9,215 nt of DNA from CAYSPU01 sp964432995 (lineage in GTDB: Bacteria > Verrucomicrobiota > Verrucomicrobiia > Limisphaerales > JAHDYP01): contig CAYSPU010000234.1 in assembly GCA_964432995.1 (NCBI GenBank), positions 1 to 9,215 on the forward strand, read 5' to 3'. A model generated the notes under the pieces. The model saw nothing but the letters and a program-made list of their open reading frames with translations. It had not been told where the DNA came from and made no database searches. The translations under genes were made by a program, and so were the position numbers. Positions 1 through 5,668 of this stretch are shown here, piece by piece; within the stretch, counting starts at the first letter, position 1; each line of letters begins with the position of its first letter.

Positions 1-1
1 G

Positions 2-214
2 GTGCTCGAGCCCTTCCTGCCGCAGCGCTATTCCAAGCGCGCGACGTTAGCCCTCGTCAACGAGTTTGTCGGCAGCCTGGCGCATTACTCGCTCATCAGC
101 CAGATCTTCAAGACCGGGCGCTGGTATCTGCCAGGGCAGAAGGCCTACGTGGAATTGCTGGTCGACAACTTCATGAAAGCCACTTCCGTTCCGCCTCTCT
201 CGCCGCGCCCATGA
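2..214 (+). CDS. C-terminal fragment of an unidentified protein (cut by window edge)
   Basis: An open frame runs in from the left edge and stops with the TGA of an ATGA overlap, so at least 70 C-terminal residues of a real upstream gene are likely present. Its true start lies outside the window; the GTG at position 2 is only the first possible start codon seen. The fragment is mixed polar and hydrophobic (RYSKRATLALVNEFVGSLAHY, then a TGRWYLPGQKAYVELL stretch) and ends in a Pro/Ser-rich tail. I do not recognise a family from this part. The 4-bp overlap with the following radical SAM gene indicates one operon and translational coupling, so the product probably works in the same pathway as the two radical SAM proteins. 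That functional link is inference. Confidence 0.6.
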   Translation: MLEPFLPQRYSKRATLALVNEFVGSLAHYSLISQIFKTGRWYLPGQKAYVELLVDNFMKATSVPPLSPRP

Positions 215-1404
215 AAACGCCGGGCTTCTTTCTGTGCTACTTCGAAGCCACCCGGCGCTGCGACCAGGGATGCCCCAACTGCATGAGCGAACGGGCCACC
301 CCGCCCGCCAACACCGAACTCTCCACGGACGAGGCCCAGCGCCTGGTGCTCGACGAACTGAAAGCCGTCTACCCCAAAGGCGCGGTCTCGTTTTCCGGCG
401 GCGAGATCCTGCAGCGCCCCGATCACCTGGAACTCGTCGCCCACAACGCCCGGAATGGCCTGTACACCTTCGTCAATACCAGCGGCAGCGGACTCGATGC
501 CGCCAAACTCAGACAACTGAACAACGCCGCCGCCGGCCGGCTGACGATGGGCTTCTCCCTCGACTCGGTGGATGAAGACATCCAAAAGAGATGCCGCACC
601 GGCGGCCGGGAGAATCTCGAACGGCTGCTGGGACTGTGCGAGGCGGAACAGGTTCCCTACTTCGTTCTGGTCACGATCTCCCGGCAGAACCTCCAGTCGC
701 TGCGCCCCACGATGGAGTGGCTGCATTCGAAAGAAGTCGCCGTCATCCGCTCTCCCTTCGTGCCGCGCGGCGCCGCCGCTAAGTCCCGGCATCTGTGCTT
801 TGACCGGAACGACATGGAACGGGCCATCCACCCGGTTCTGCGGGATCACCCCTTGTGTTACGTGAGTCACACGCCGTTCTTTGCGGCGCCGGATGCCGCC
901 CGCCTGACGCTGGGTGGCTGCGAACTCACCCTCGGCAACCTGGGTTGTCAGGCCGGCCGCACCTTCATCGGCATCAACGCCGAAGGCGACGTCGCTCCCT
1001 GCGTACACCTCTTGGACAGCGCGGTCTGCTGCGGCAACGTACGCGCACAACCCCTTTCTCGGATCATCGCCGAGTCCGCCATCCTGCGGACGCTGCGGGG
1101 CGAGCGCCCGGCCGCCGGCAAATGCGGGCGCTGTCGCTACGGAGATTCCTGCCGGGGCTGCCGGGCCCTGGCCTACTACCACACCGGCGACTACCTGGCA
1201 GAAGACCCGACCTGCTTCTTCGAGCCGGAAAGCCCCGAAAGCCGCAGCCCGTATGAAGAGATGCAGACGGCCAGCACGCGGGTCTTCCTGAAGCACCTCG
1301 TCCAGAACCGTCCGTGGAGCGACATCTTCGGAGGCGGCGCACGTCTGGGGGTCACGCTGCTCGATCTCCAGGCCAAACTCCGCGCCCTCGTGGGCCACCG
1401 TTGA
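211..1404 (+). CDS. Radical SAM protein with SPASM-type twin auxiliary cluster domain
   Basis: This 397-residue protein is a radical SAM enzyme. C17-x3-C21-x2-C24 would bind the SAM-cleaving 4Fe-4S cluster, and SGGE (61-64) is the usual SAM-contacting motif. Its C-terminal half carries a SPASM-like set of seven cysteines: C246, C264, C305, C308, C314, C317 and C335. The central spacing is C-x2-C-x5-C-x2-C. The family includes peptide maturases (PqqE, AlbA, MftC types) and haem-pathway enzymes (NirJ, AhbC/AhbD types). The x2 last spacing and the GCRALAYYHTGD context resemble the latter group, but the substrate cannot be assigned. About 60 residues follow the last cysteine, a longer tail than the cluster needs. 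The ATG at 211 overlaps the upstream stop as ATGA, with no clear Shine-Dalgarno, which points to coupled translation. The next radical SAM gene starts two bases after its stop. The enzyme is probably cytoplasmic and oxygen-sensitive (family knowledge). Confidence 0.88.
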   Translation: MKTPGFFLCYFEATRRCDQGCPNCMSERATPPANTELSTDEAQRLVLDELKAVYPKGAVSFSGGEILQRPDHLELVAHNARNGLYTFVNTSGSGLDAAKLRQLNNAAAGRLTMGFSLDSVDEDIQKRCRTGGRENLERLLGLCEAEQVPYFVLVTISRQNLQSLRPTMEWLHSKEVAVIRSPFVPRGAAAKSRHLCFDRNDMERAIHPVLRDHPLCYVSHTPFFAAPDAARLTLGGCELTLGNLGCQAGRTFIGINAEGDVAPCVHLLDSAVCCGNVRAQPLSRIIAESAILRTLRGERPAAGKCGRCRYGDSCRGCRALAYYHTGDYLAEDPTCFFEPESPESRSPYEEMQTASTRVFLKHLVQNRPWSDIFGGGARLGVTLLDLQAKLRALVGHR

Positions 1405-1406
1405 CG

Positions 1407-2705
1407 ATGCGGATCCTGCTTGTCAAACCACGGTGGTTCGTCAAGGACGGCGTCTATCGTTTCCTCACCCACGTCACCTTCCAGCCCCTGAACCTGGGCA
1501 TCCTGGCCGCCCTCTCCCCGGGACATCACGTGCAGGTGGTCGACCTCGATTGGGAGGGAATCCCGGCGAACGAGGACTTCGACCTGGTTGGCATCACCGC
1601 CAGTTCGTTTTCCTCCCGGCGGGCTTTTGCCCTCGCGGATCGGTTCCGGAAGAAGGGCGCCTGGGTCGTGATTGGCGGCGTGCACGCCTGTCTCATGCCG
1701 GAAGAATGCCTCGAGCACGCCGACGCCGTGGTCATTGGCGAGGCGGAATACGTGTGGCCTCAGGTGCTGGCGGATGCCGCCGCCGGCGCCTTGCGGAAGA
1801 GATATCAGCAGGAGCAGCCCACGGACATGGACGACGTCCCCATCCCGCGGCGCGACCTCCTCCGGCAGGATCCCCTCGTCGGGATGCTCCAGGCGACCCG
1901 CGGCTGCAATCACTCCTGCAAGTTCTGCTACCTGCCCCGGGTCCCGTGGCACCAGCACCGCCGCCGTTCGCCGGACAAGGTCTTCCAGGAAATCCAGGGC
2001 ATGAAACAGAACGTCATCTTCTTCGTGGATGACAACCTCTTCGTGGACGAAGACTACGCCATTGCCCTGTGCGACAAGATCGCCCCGCTGAAGAAGGCCT
2101 GGTCCGTGCAGGCCCCCACCTCCATCACCAAGAACCTCCGGTTGCTCGAAGCGATGCAACGGTCCGGCTGTTTCTTCGTCCAGGTGGGTTTTCAAACGGT
2201 GCACCCGGACTCGCTGCAGCGGGCTGGCGTGGTGCAGAACCGGATCGACAACTACCAGGAAGTCGTCCGCCGCTTTCACGAACACGGAATCCTGGTCCAG
2301 GGATTCTTCATCTTCGGCTTCGACAACGAGGACCGGCGCATCTTCGAGACGGCGGAGACCTGCATCAAGCAGATGGACTTGGAGGACGCCATCCTCTACA
2401 TCCTGACCCCCTACCCCGGCACGCCCATTTACGACCAGCTCAAGAGCGAAGGGCGTCTTCTCTCTGAGGAACGGGAGAAACTCGGGTGGGCCAACGCCGT
2501 GTTCCAACCGGCCAAGATGACGGCTTCCGAACTCGAACAGGGCGTGCAACAAACCTACGAACGCCTCTTCCACTTCTTCAAACGACGGGCGCCGAAGCAG
2601 ATTCTGAAGTGGCTGCCTCTGTTTCTCCGCCATCCGCGCATGCTGTGGCTCGTCTGGCAAGCCCTGCACCGCCGGGTCAGTATCATCGCGCCCGAGGACG
2701 AGTGA
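1407..2705 (+). CDS. B12-binding-domain radical SAM protein (class B type)
   Basis: The 432-residue product has an N-terminal cobalamin-binding-like Rossmann domain (about 1-130): strand MRILLVKP, PLNLGILAAL at 27-36, VGITASSFSS at 61-70, and the glycine turn VVIGGVHA at 87-94. A radical SAM core follows (about 155-345) with C167-x3-C171-x2-C174 and later barrel motifs FVDDNLF (206-212) and TPYPGTP (334-340). An alpha-helical tail contains a Leu/Trp-rich stretch (398-420). The canonical DxHxxG cobalamin motif is not seen; many members of this class lack it. Known relatives are methyltransferases and ring-forming or rearranging enzymes (BchE, hopanoid methylases), so a B12-assisted methylation is possible but unproven. 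I chose ATG 1407 because the domain starts there, two bases after the previous stop; an in-frame start at 1314 would overlap the SPASM gene by 91 bp. It is the last gene of the + strand operon. Confidence 0.88.
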   Translation: MRILLVKPRWFVKDGVYRFLTHVTFQPLNLGILAALSPGHHVQVVDLDWEGIPANEDFDLVGITASSFSSRRAFALADRFRKKGAWVVIGGVHACLMPEECLEHADAVVIGEAEYVWPQVLADAAAGALRKRYQQEQPTDMDDVPIPRRDLLRQDPLVGMLQATRGCNHSCKFCYLPRVPWHQHRRRSPDKVFQEIQGMKQNVIFFVDDNLFVDEDYAIALCDKIAPLKKAWSVQAPTSITKNLRLLEAMQRSGCFFVQVGFQTVHPDSLQRAGVVQNRIDNYQEVVRRFHEHGILVQGFFIFGFDNEDRRIFETAETCIKQMDLEDAILYILTPYPGTPIYDQLKSEGRLLSEEREKLGWANAVFQPAKMTASELEQGVQQTYERLFHFFKRRAPKQILKWLPLFLRHPRMLWLVWQALHRRVSIIAPEDE

Positions 2706-2770
2706 CCACTCCCGGCGGGCCGGCGCGACCACTCCGCCCGCCAACGGGCCGGGCCGGTTCGATCGCCGTG

Positions 2771-2806
2771 TGCAAAACTCTGTTGCACCTGCAACAAAGT
2801 TTTGCA
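2771..2806. terminator. Near-perfect AT-rich palindrome between convergent genes; probable two-way terminator
   Basis: Two 17-base arms (2771-2787 and 2790-2806) are reverse complements with one mismatch and are separated by only CC. RNA from either strand could form a stem of about 16 pairs. The stem carries an A-run on one side and a T-run on the other, but no clean U-tract follows it. Each arm is also an inverted repeat of its own, TGCAA-N7-TTGCA, so the element can be read as two tandem operator-like half-dyads. It is markedly AT-richer than its surroundings. It lies in the 166-bp gap where the radical SAM operon and metY converge, which favours termination for both. A GC-only inverted repeat GGCGGGC/GCCCGCC (2714-2720 and 2736-2742) nearby may help stop the + strand operon. 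A protein-binding or dispersed-repeat role cannot be excluded. Confidence 0.55.
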
Positions 2807-2871
2807 GGCCGCGTCGGGTGTATTCGACTGCGGGAGCGACGGCACCGGCGGCGAAAGCGCGAGCGCCCGGT

Positions 2872-4173
2872 TCAGCCGGCCGCCTGGCGCAACGCCTGAT
2901 CGACGTCCGCGCGAATGTCCTCCAGATCCTCGAGCCCCACCGAGAACCGGATGTAGTCTTCGGTCACTCCCGCGGCCTCCTGCTCGGCGCGCGTCAACTG
3001 CTGGTGGGTCGTGGACGCCGGGTGAATGACGAGGCTCTTGGCGTCGCCGATGTTGGCCAGATGCGAGAGCAGTTGCACCGAGTCGATGAACCGCTTGCCG
3101 GCCTCCAGGCCCCCGCGAATCCCGAAGCCCAGGATCCCGCCGAACCCCTGCCGCAGGTACCGGGCCGCCGTCGCGTGACTCGGATGATCCTCGAGCCCGG
3201 GGTAATTGACCCAACTGACCAACGGATGCGCCTTCAGCCACCGAGCCATCTCGAGGGCGTTGGCCGAGTGCTGACGCTGCCGCAGCGCCAGCGTCTCCAA
3301 GCCCTGCAGCAGGAGAAAGGCGCTGAAGGGACTGAGCGCCGCCCCCAGGTCGCGCATCCACTGCACCCGCAGTTTGATGATGAAGGCGACATTGCCCATC
3401 CCCGGCACGTTGCCAAAGGAATCCCAAAACACGAGGCCGTGATAGCTCGGGTCCGGCTCCGTGAATTCGGGGAACTTCCCGTTGTTCCAGGGGAACCTGC
3501 CGGCGTCGACCACGACCCCGCCCAGGGTGGTGCCGTGGCCGCCGATGTATTTGGTGGCCGAAGCCACCACGATGTCCGCGCCGTGATCGATCGGCCGCAC
3601 CAGGCCGACGCCGACCGTGTTGTCCACCACGAATGGAATCCCCGCTTCGTGGGCGATCGCCGCGATGGCATCGAAATCCGGGACGTCCAGCTTGGGGTTC
3701 CCCACCGTCTCCGCATACAACGCCCGGGTTCGCGGCGTCACCGCTTTGCGGAAGGCCTGCGGGTCCTGGGAGTCGACGAACCGCACGGTCCGCCCCAGTT
3801 TGGGAAACGTGTTATGGAACAGTTGGTAGGTTCCGCCGTACAGGTTGTTGGCCGATACGATCTCGTCCCCCGGTTGGGTGACGTTGAGGAGCGCGAAGGC
3901 CTCGGCGGCCTGGCCCGAGGCCACGGCCAGCGCCGCGACGCCGCCTTCGATCGCCGCCACGCGCTGTTCGAAGACGTCGGTGGTCGGGTTCATCAGGCGC
4001 GTGTAGATGTTCCCGAATTCCTTCAGGGCAAAGAGATTCGCCGCGTGCTCGGTGCTTTTGAACACGAACGAGGTCGTCTGGTAGATGGGGACGGCCCGCG
4101 ATCCGGTCGCCGGATCCGGCTCCTGCCCGGCGTGCAGGCCCAGCGTGCTGAGTTTCTGAGTCTGGATTTTCAT
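2872..4173 (-). CDS. metY: O-acetylhomoserine sulfhydrylase (PLP-dependent)
   Basis: The 433-residue product belongs to the Cys/Met-metabolism PLP enzyme family and closely follows the O-acetylhomoserine sulfhydrylase type (bacterial MetY, yeast Met17). It would convert O-acetylhomoserine and sulfide to homocysteine, or act on O-acetylserine to make cysteine, in the cytosol. Visible landmarks are TLGLHAGQEPD (10-20), YTRLMNPT (57-64), SGQAAE (86-91), the cofactor aspartate in VVDNT (182-186), and SATKYIGGHG with the Schiff-base lysine K208. The C-terminal block LANIGDAKSLVIHPASTTH and a final FSVGLEDLEDI are typical. The length fits the family. The loop after VVDNT is about one to two residues shorter than in MetY/Met17 sequences I recall. 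ATG 4173 lies 3 bp after the stop of the oxidoreductase gene and lacks a clear Shine-Dalgarno, so the two are probably co-transcribed and coupled. No SAM riboswitch is apparent upstream. Confidence 0.93.
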   Translation of the reverse strand: MKIQTQKLSTLGLHAGQEPDPATGSRAVPIYQTTSFVFKSTEHAANLFALKEFGNIYTRLMNPTTDVFEQRVAAIEGGVAALAVASGQAAEAFALLNVTQPGDEIVSANNLYGGTYQLFHNTFPKLGRTVRFVDSQDPQAFRKAVTPRTRALYAETVGNPKLDVPDFDAIAAIAHEAGIPFVVDNTVGVGLVRPIDHGADIVVASATKYIGGHGTTLGGVVVDAGRFPWNNGKFPEFTEPDPSYHGLVFWDSFGNVPGMGNVAFIIKLRVQWMRDLGAALSPFSAFLLLQGLETLALRQRQHSANALEMARWLKAHPLVSWVNYPGLEDHPSHATAARYLRQGFGGILGFGIRGGLEAGKRFIDSVQLLSHLANIGDAKSLVIHPASTTHQQLTRAEQEAAGVTEDYIRFSVGLEDLEDIRADVDQALRQAAG

Positions 4174-4176
4174 GCA

Positions 4177-5274
4177 TCAAGACGGTTTGATCCATTTCCC
4201 TTGTTTCGCTCCCCGGTACATCGCTTCCATAACGCTGACGCGGGCCGCGGCATCGCGCACGGGCACGAGCGGCAGCCCGGTTCGGCCTCCGACCGCATCG
4301 CAGAACTGATGAAGCGGCGCGGGCGGAGCCGGGGGCAGATCCGTCCAAGGTTTCTTACCGTCCGCCCCCGGGACTTTCTTGCAGGTGAAGAAGAGCTGGC
4401 CATCCAGGATGTAGGCGAAGCCTTCGGTGCCGCTGATCTGAAGCGAGACGGGGTTGGCGACGTCGACCCACCCGCCGGCGACGGTGCCGCTGGCGCCGTT
4501 GGTGAACTTCAGCAGGCCCAGACCCGACTCGTCGCACGCGCCATAGCGTCCGTTGACCACGGCGATGCTGGCGGTGGCGGATTTCACGCCGCCCCCGAGC
4601 CACATCAGGATGTCCAGGGAGTGCGTGCCGAGGTCGCCGAAGGCGCCCACGCCGGCTTGCTTCGGATCGGCCATCCAGCGCCAGTCGGTGTCGAACCAAC
4701 CGCCGAGCGAGCCGCTGTGGCAATTGTAGCCGTGAAGCCGGGTGAGCTTCCCGAAGTTGCCCTGATCGATCTGTTGTTTCAGGAAGAGGTGCTCGGGTTG
4801 TCCGCGCATGAAGTAGCCGGTGGTGAAGAGAAGCCCGGCCTTCTCGATCGCCTCGGCCATTGCCCAACTCTCGCGGGCCGTAATCCCGAGCGGCTTTTCC
4901 ACAAACATGTGCTTCCGGGCCAGCGCCGCGGCCAGCACCAGCTCCGAGTGCCGGTTCGTTTCCGAGCAGATCACCACCCCGTTCACGGCGGGGTCCGACC
5001 AGATTTCGTCGGGCGTGGCGGCCACTTTCGCCTTCAGTTTTTGGGCCGATTTGCCGGCGCGAGCGGCATCGTGGTCCCACACGTGCCTGACTTGGACGTC
5101 GTTGCGGTCGGCGAGCAGGTTGACGAAGCTCGGGGTGTGGATATGCGCGGCGCCCACGAGGGCCAGGACGATCCGGGGCTGGTCCGCGGCCAGCGCGGAC
5201 ACCGGGGCGAGGGCGGCCGCGGCGCCGGCATAGGTGGCGGTTTGGAGGAAACTCCGACGAGGGAAGGGGTTCAT
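4177..5274 (-). CDS. Tat-exported Gfo/Idh/MocA family oxidoreductase
   Basis: The 365-residue product starts with a twin-arginine signal: R6-R7-S-F-L-Q, then a hydrophobic alanine-rich stretch (about 13-28) and an A-L-A cleavage site near 27-29. This predicts folded export to the periplasm with bound nucleotide. A Rossmann domain follows: IVLALVGAAHIHT (35-47) in place of a strict GxGxxG, and the family's EKP motif (126-128, catalytic-type K127). The C-terminal alpha/beta domain carries GDLGTHSLDILMW (213-225), where D214, H218 and D221 match the usual active-site block. Members oxidise or reduce sugars, inositols or similar polyols with NAD(P); the substrate is unknown. I chose ATG 5274 over an in-frame TTG at 5307 because it gives a normal short Tat n-region. 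The gene heads a two-gene operon with metY. A periplasmic oxidoreductase beside a cytosolic sulfur enzyme is an odd pairing. Confidence 0.88.
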   Translation of the reverse strand: MNPFPRRSFLQTATYAGAAAALAPVSALAADQPRIVLALVGAAHIHTPSFVNLLADRNDVQVRHVWDHDAARAGKSAQKLKAKVAATPDEIWSDPAVNGVVICSETNRHSELVLAAALARKHMFVEKPLGITARESWAMAEAIEKAGLLFTTGYFMRGQPEHLFLKQQIDQGNFGKLTRLHGYNCHSGSLGGWFDTDWRWMADPKQAGVGAFGDLGTHSLDILMWLGGGVKSATASIAVVNGRYGACDESGLGLLKFTNGASGTVAGGWVDVANPVSLQISGTEGFAYILDGQLFFTCKKVPGADGKKPWTDLPPAPPAPLHQFCDAVGGRTGLPLVPVRDAAARVSVMEAMYRGAKQGKWIKPS

Positions 5275-5318
5275 ATTCGCAATGGTCTCTGGTTGGTTTA
5301 GGTCCAAAACCCGGTCGG

Positions 5319-5347
5319 AGTGTAGGGCCGTTCTGCTGCGACTGCAA
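5319..5347 (-). promoter_or_regulatory. Possible promoter for the oxidoreductase-metY operon
   Basis: Read on the - strand, TTGCAG (5347-5342) and TACACT (5324-5319) are separated by 17 bases. They match the sigma-70 boxes at three and four of six positions. Transcription would start near 5312, leaving a leader of about 38 nt before ATG 5274. The match is weak; position and spacing are the main support. Confidence 0.3.
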
Positions 5348-5349
5348 CA

Positions 5350-5363
5350 GGGCGCATGCGCCC
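5350..5363. repeat. Perfect 14-bp palindrome GGGCGCATGCGCCC
   Basis: The sequence equals its own reverse complement. It sits immediately upstream of the -35 candidate of the leftward promoter, a usual place for an activator or repressor site. GC-rich palindromes of this size do occur by chance at this base composition, so an operator role is only a possibility. Confidence 0.35.
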
Positions 5364-5612
5364 CGGATCCTCGCGTAGGTGGCCCTGGCGGTTCGGTCGT
5401 CCCCGATCGACGCGCGGTTTTCGCCCCTGCGGATGGGCGTCCTGTCGGCTCCGGGAAGATCCCGCCTCGGCGGTAGGATCGCGCGCAACCGGTGGAGCGC
5501 GGAGTCGGGGGAGAAGCACGGGAATCTCATGCACGACTCCATCGCGAGGTTTCCGGGCCAGCGGCAGGGGGCGGGAGGGGTGTTTCAGCAGGCGTGGAAT
5601 CCGCCTTCGCGC

Positions 5613-5640
5613 TTGACCCGGACCCCGTGCCCCGTAGCAT
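5613..5640 (+). promoter_or_regulatory. Candidate sigma-70-like promoter of carA
   Basis: TTGACC (5613-5618, five of six consensus bases) and TAGCAT (5635-5640, four of six) are separated by 16 bp. Transcription would begin near 5647, giving a short leader of about 20 nt that just includes the ribosome site before ATG 5669. The placement is consistent with carA being expressed from its own promoter. Confidence 0.5.
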
Positions 5641-5658
5641 CGCCGCCCGAGTCCGGTC

Positions 5659-5665
5659 GGGAGAG
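5659..5665 (+). promoter_or_regulatory. Ribosome binding site deciding the carA start
   Basis: GGGAGAG lies 3 bases before ATG 5669, putting its GGAG core about 5 bases from the start. It supports this ATG over the in-frame extension reaching back to 5492, whose translation has no CarA similarity. It is one of the few recognisable Shine-Dalgarno sites in the window. Confidence 0.6.
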
Positions 5666-5668
5666 TTC

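Larger units (their letters stand above)
5275..5668. other. 394-bp divergent control region between the oxidoreductase gene and carA
   Basis: No convincing gene lies here. Short open frames on both strands are Arg/Pro-rich and lack recognisable motifs. The region holds a weak leftward promoter candidate, a perfect 14-bp GC palindrome, and a rightward promoter candidate with ribosome site just before carA, each listed separately. An inverted repeat GGAGTCG/CGACTCC (5501-5507 and 5534-5540) with a 26-base loop is also present but has no assignable role. I see no riboswitch or pyrimidine attenuator that I could defend, and no AT-rich tract. Confidence 0.5.

Noticed and set aside
1426..1438. Inverted repeat AACCAC-G-GTGGTT at the start of the B12-type radical SAM gene
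   Set aside because: The bases are coding (K-P-R-W-F) and only six pairs with a one-base centre are present, so no stable hairpin or clear site results.
1545..1562. DLDWEG in the B12-type radical SAM protein as a degenerate DxHxxG cobalamin motif with Asp for His
   Set aside because: It lies at the end of the second strand of the Rossmann fold, not in the loop after the first strand where the cobalamin-ligand motif occurs.
211..2705. A RiPP cluster with a precursor peptide
   Set aside because: No small Cys-, Gly- or Ser/Thr-rich ORF with a plausible leader was found next to the radical SAM genes inside the window.
145..2744. Long - strand open frames (145-1398 and 1191-2744) opposite the radical SAM genes
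   Set aside because: They lie antisense to genes with clear catalytic motifs and show only biased composition. No independent start signals or domains are visible.
4895..4903. TTTTCCACA, one base from a DnaA box, near the skew change
   Set aside because: It encodes on the - strand the conserved VEKP motif of the oxidoreductase, so codon constraint explains it. There is no cluster of similar boxes.
2770..5301. An 843-codon open frame on the + strand across metY and the oxidoreductase gene
   Set aside because: It is antisense to two well-identified genes. Its translation is Arg/Gly/Val/His-rich with no domain motifs, as expected for the mirror frame of GC-rich genes.
5501..5540. GGAGTCG/CGACTCC inverted repeat as a carA attenuator
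   Set aside because: It has a 26-base loop and no following U-run, and it lies upstream of the carA promoter candidate, so it would not be in that transcript.
5492..5668. N-terminal extension of CarA back to 5492
   Set aside because: The extra 59 residues are Arg/Gly/Ala-rich without CarA similarity. The ribosome site and the usual CarA N-terminus both point to ATG 5669.
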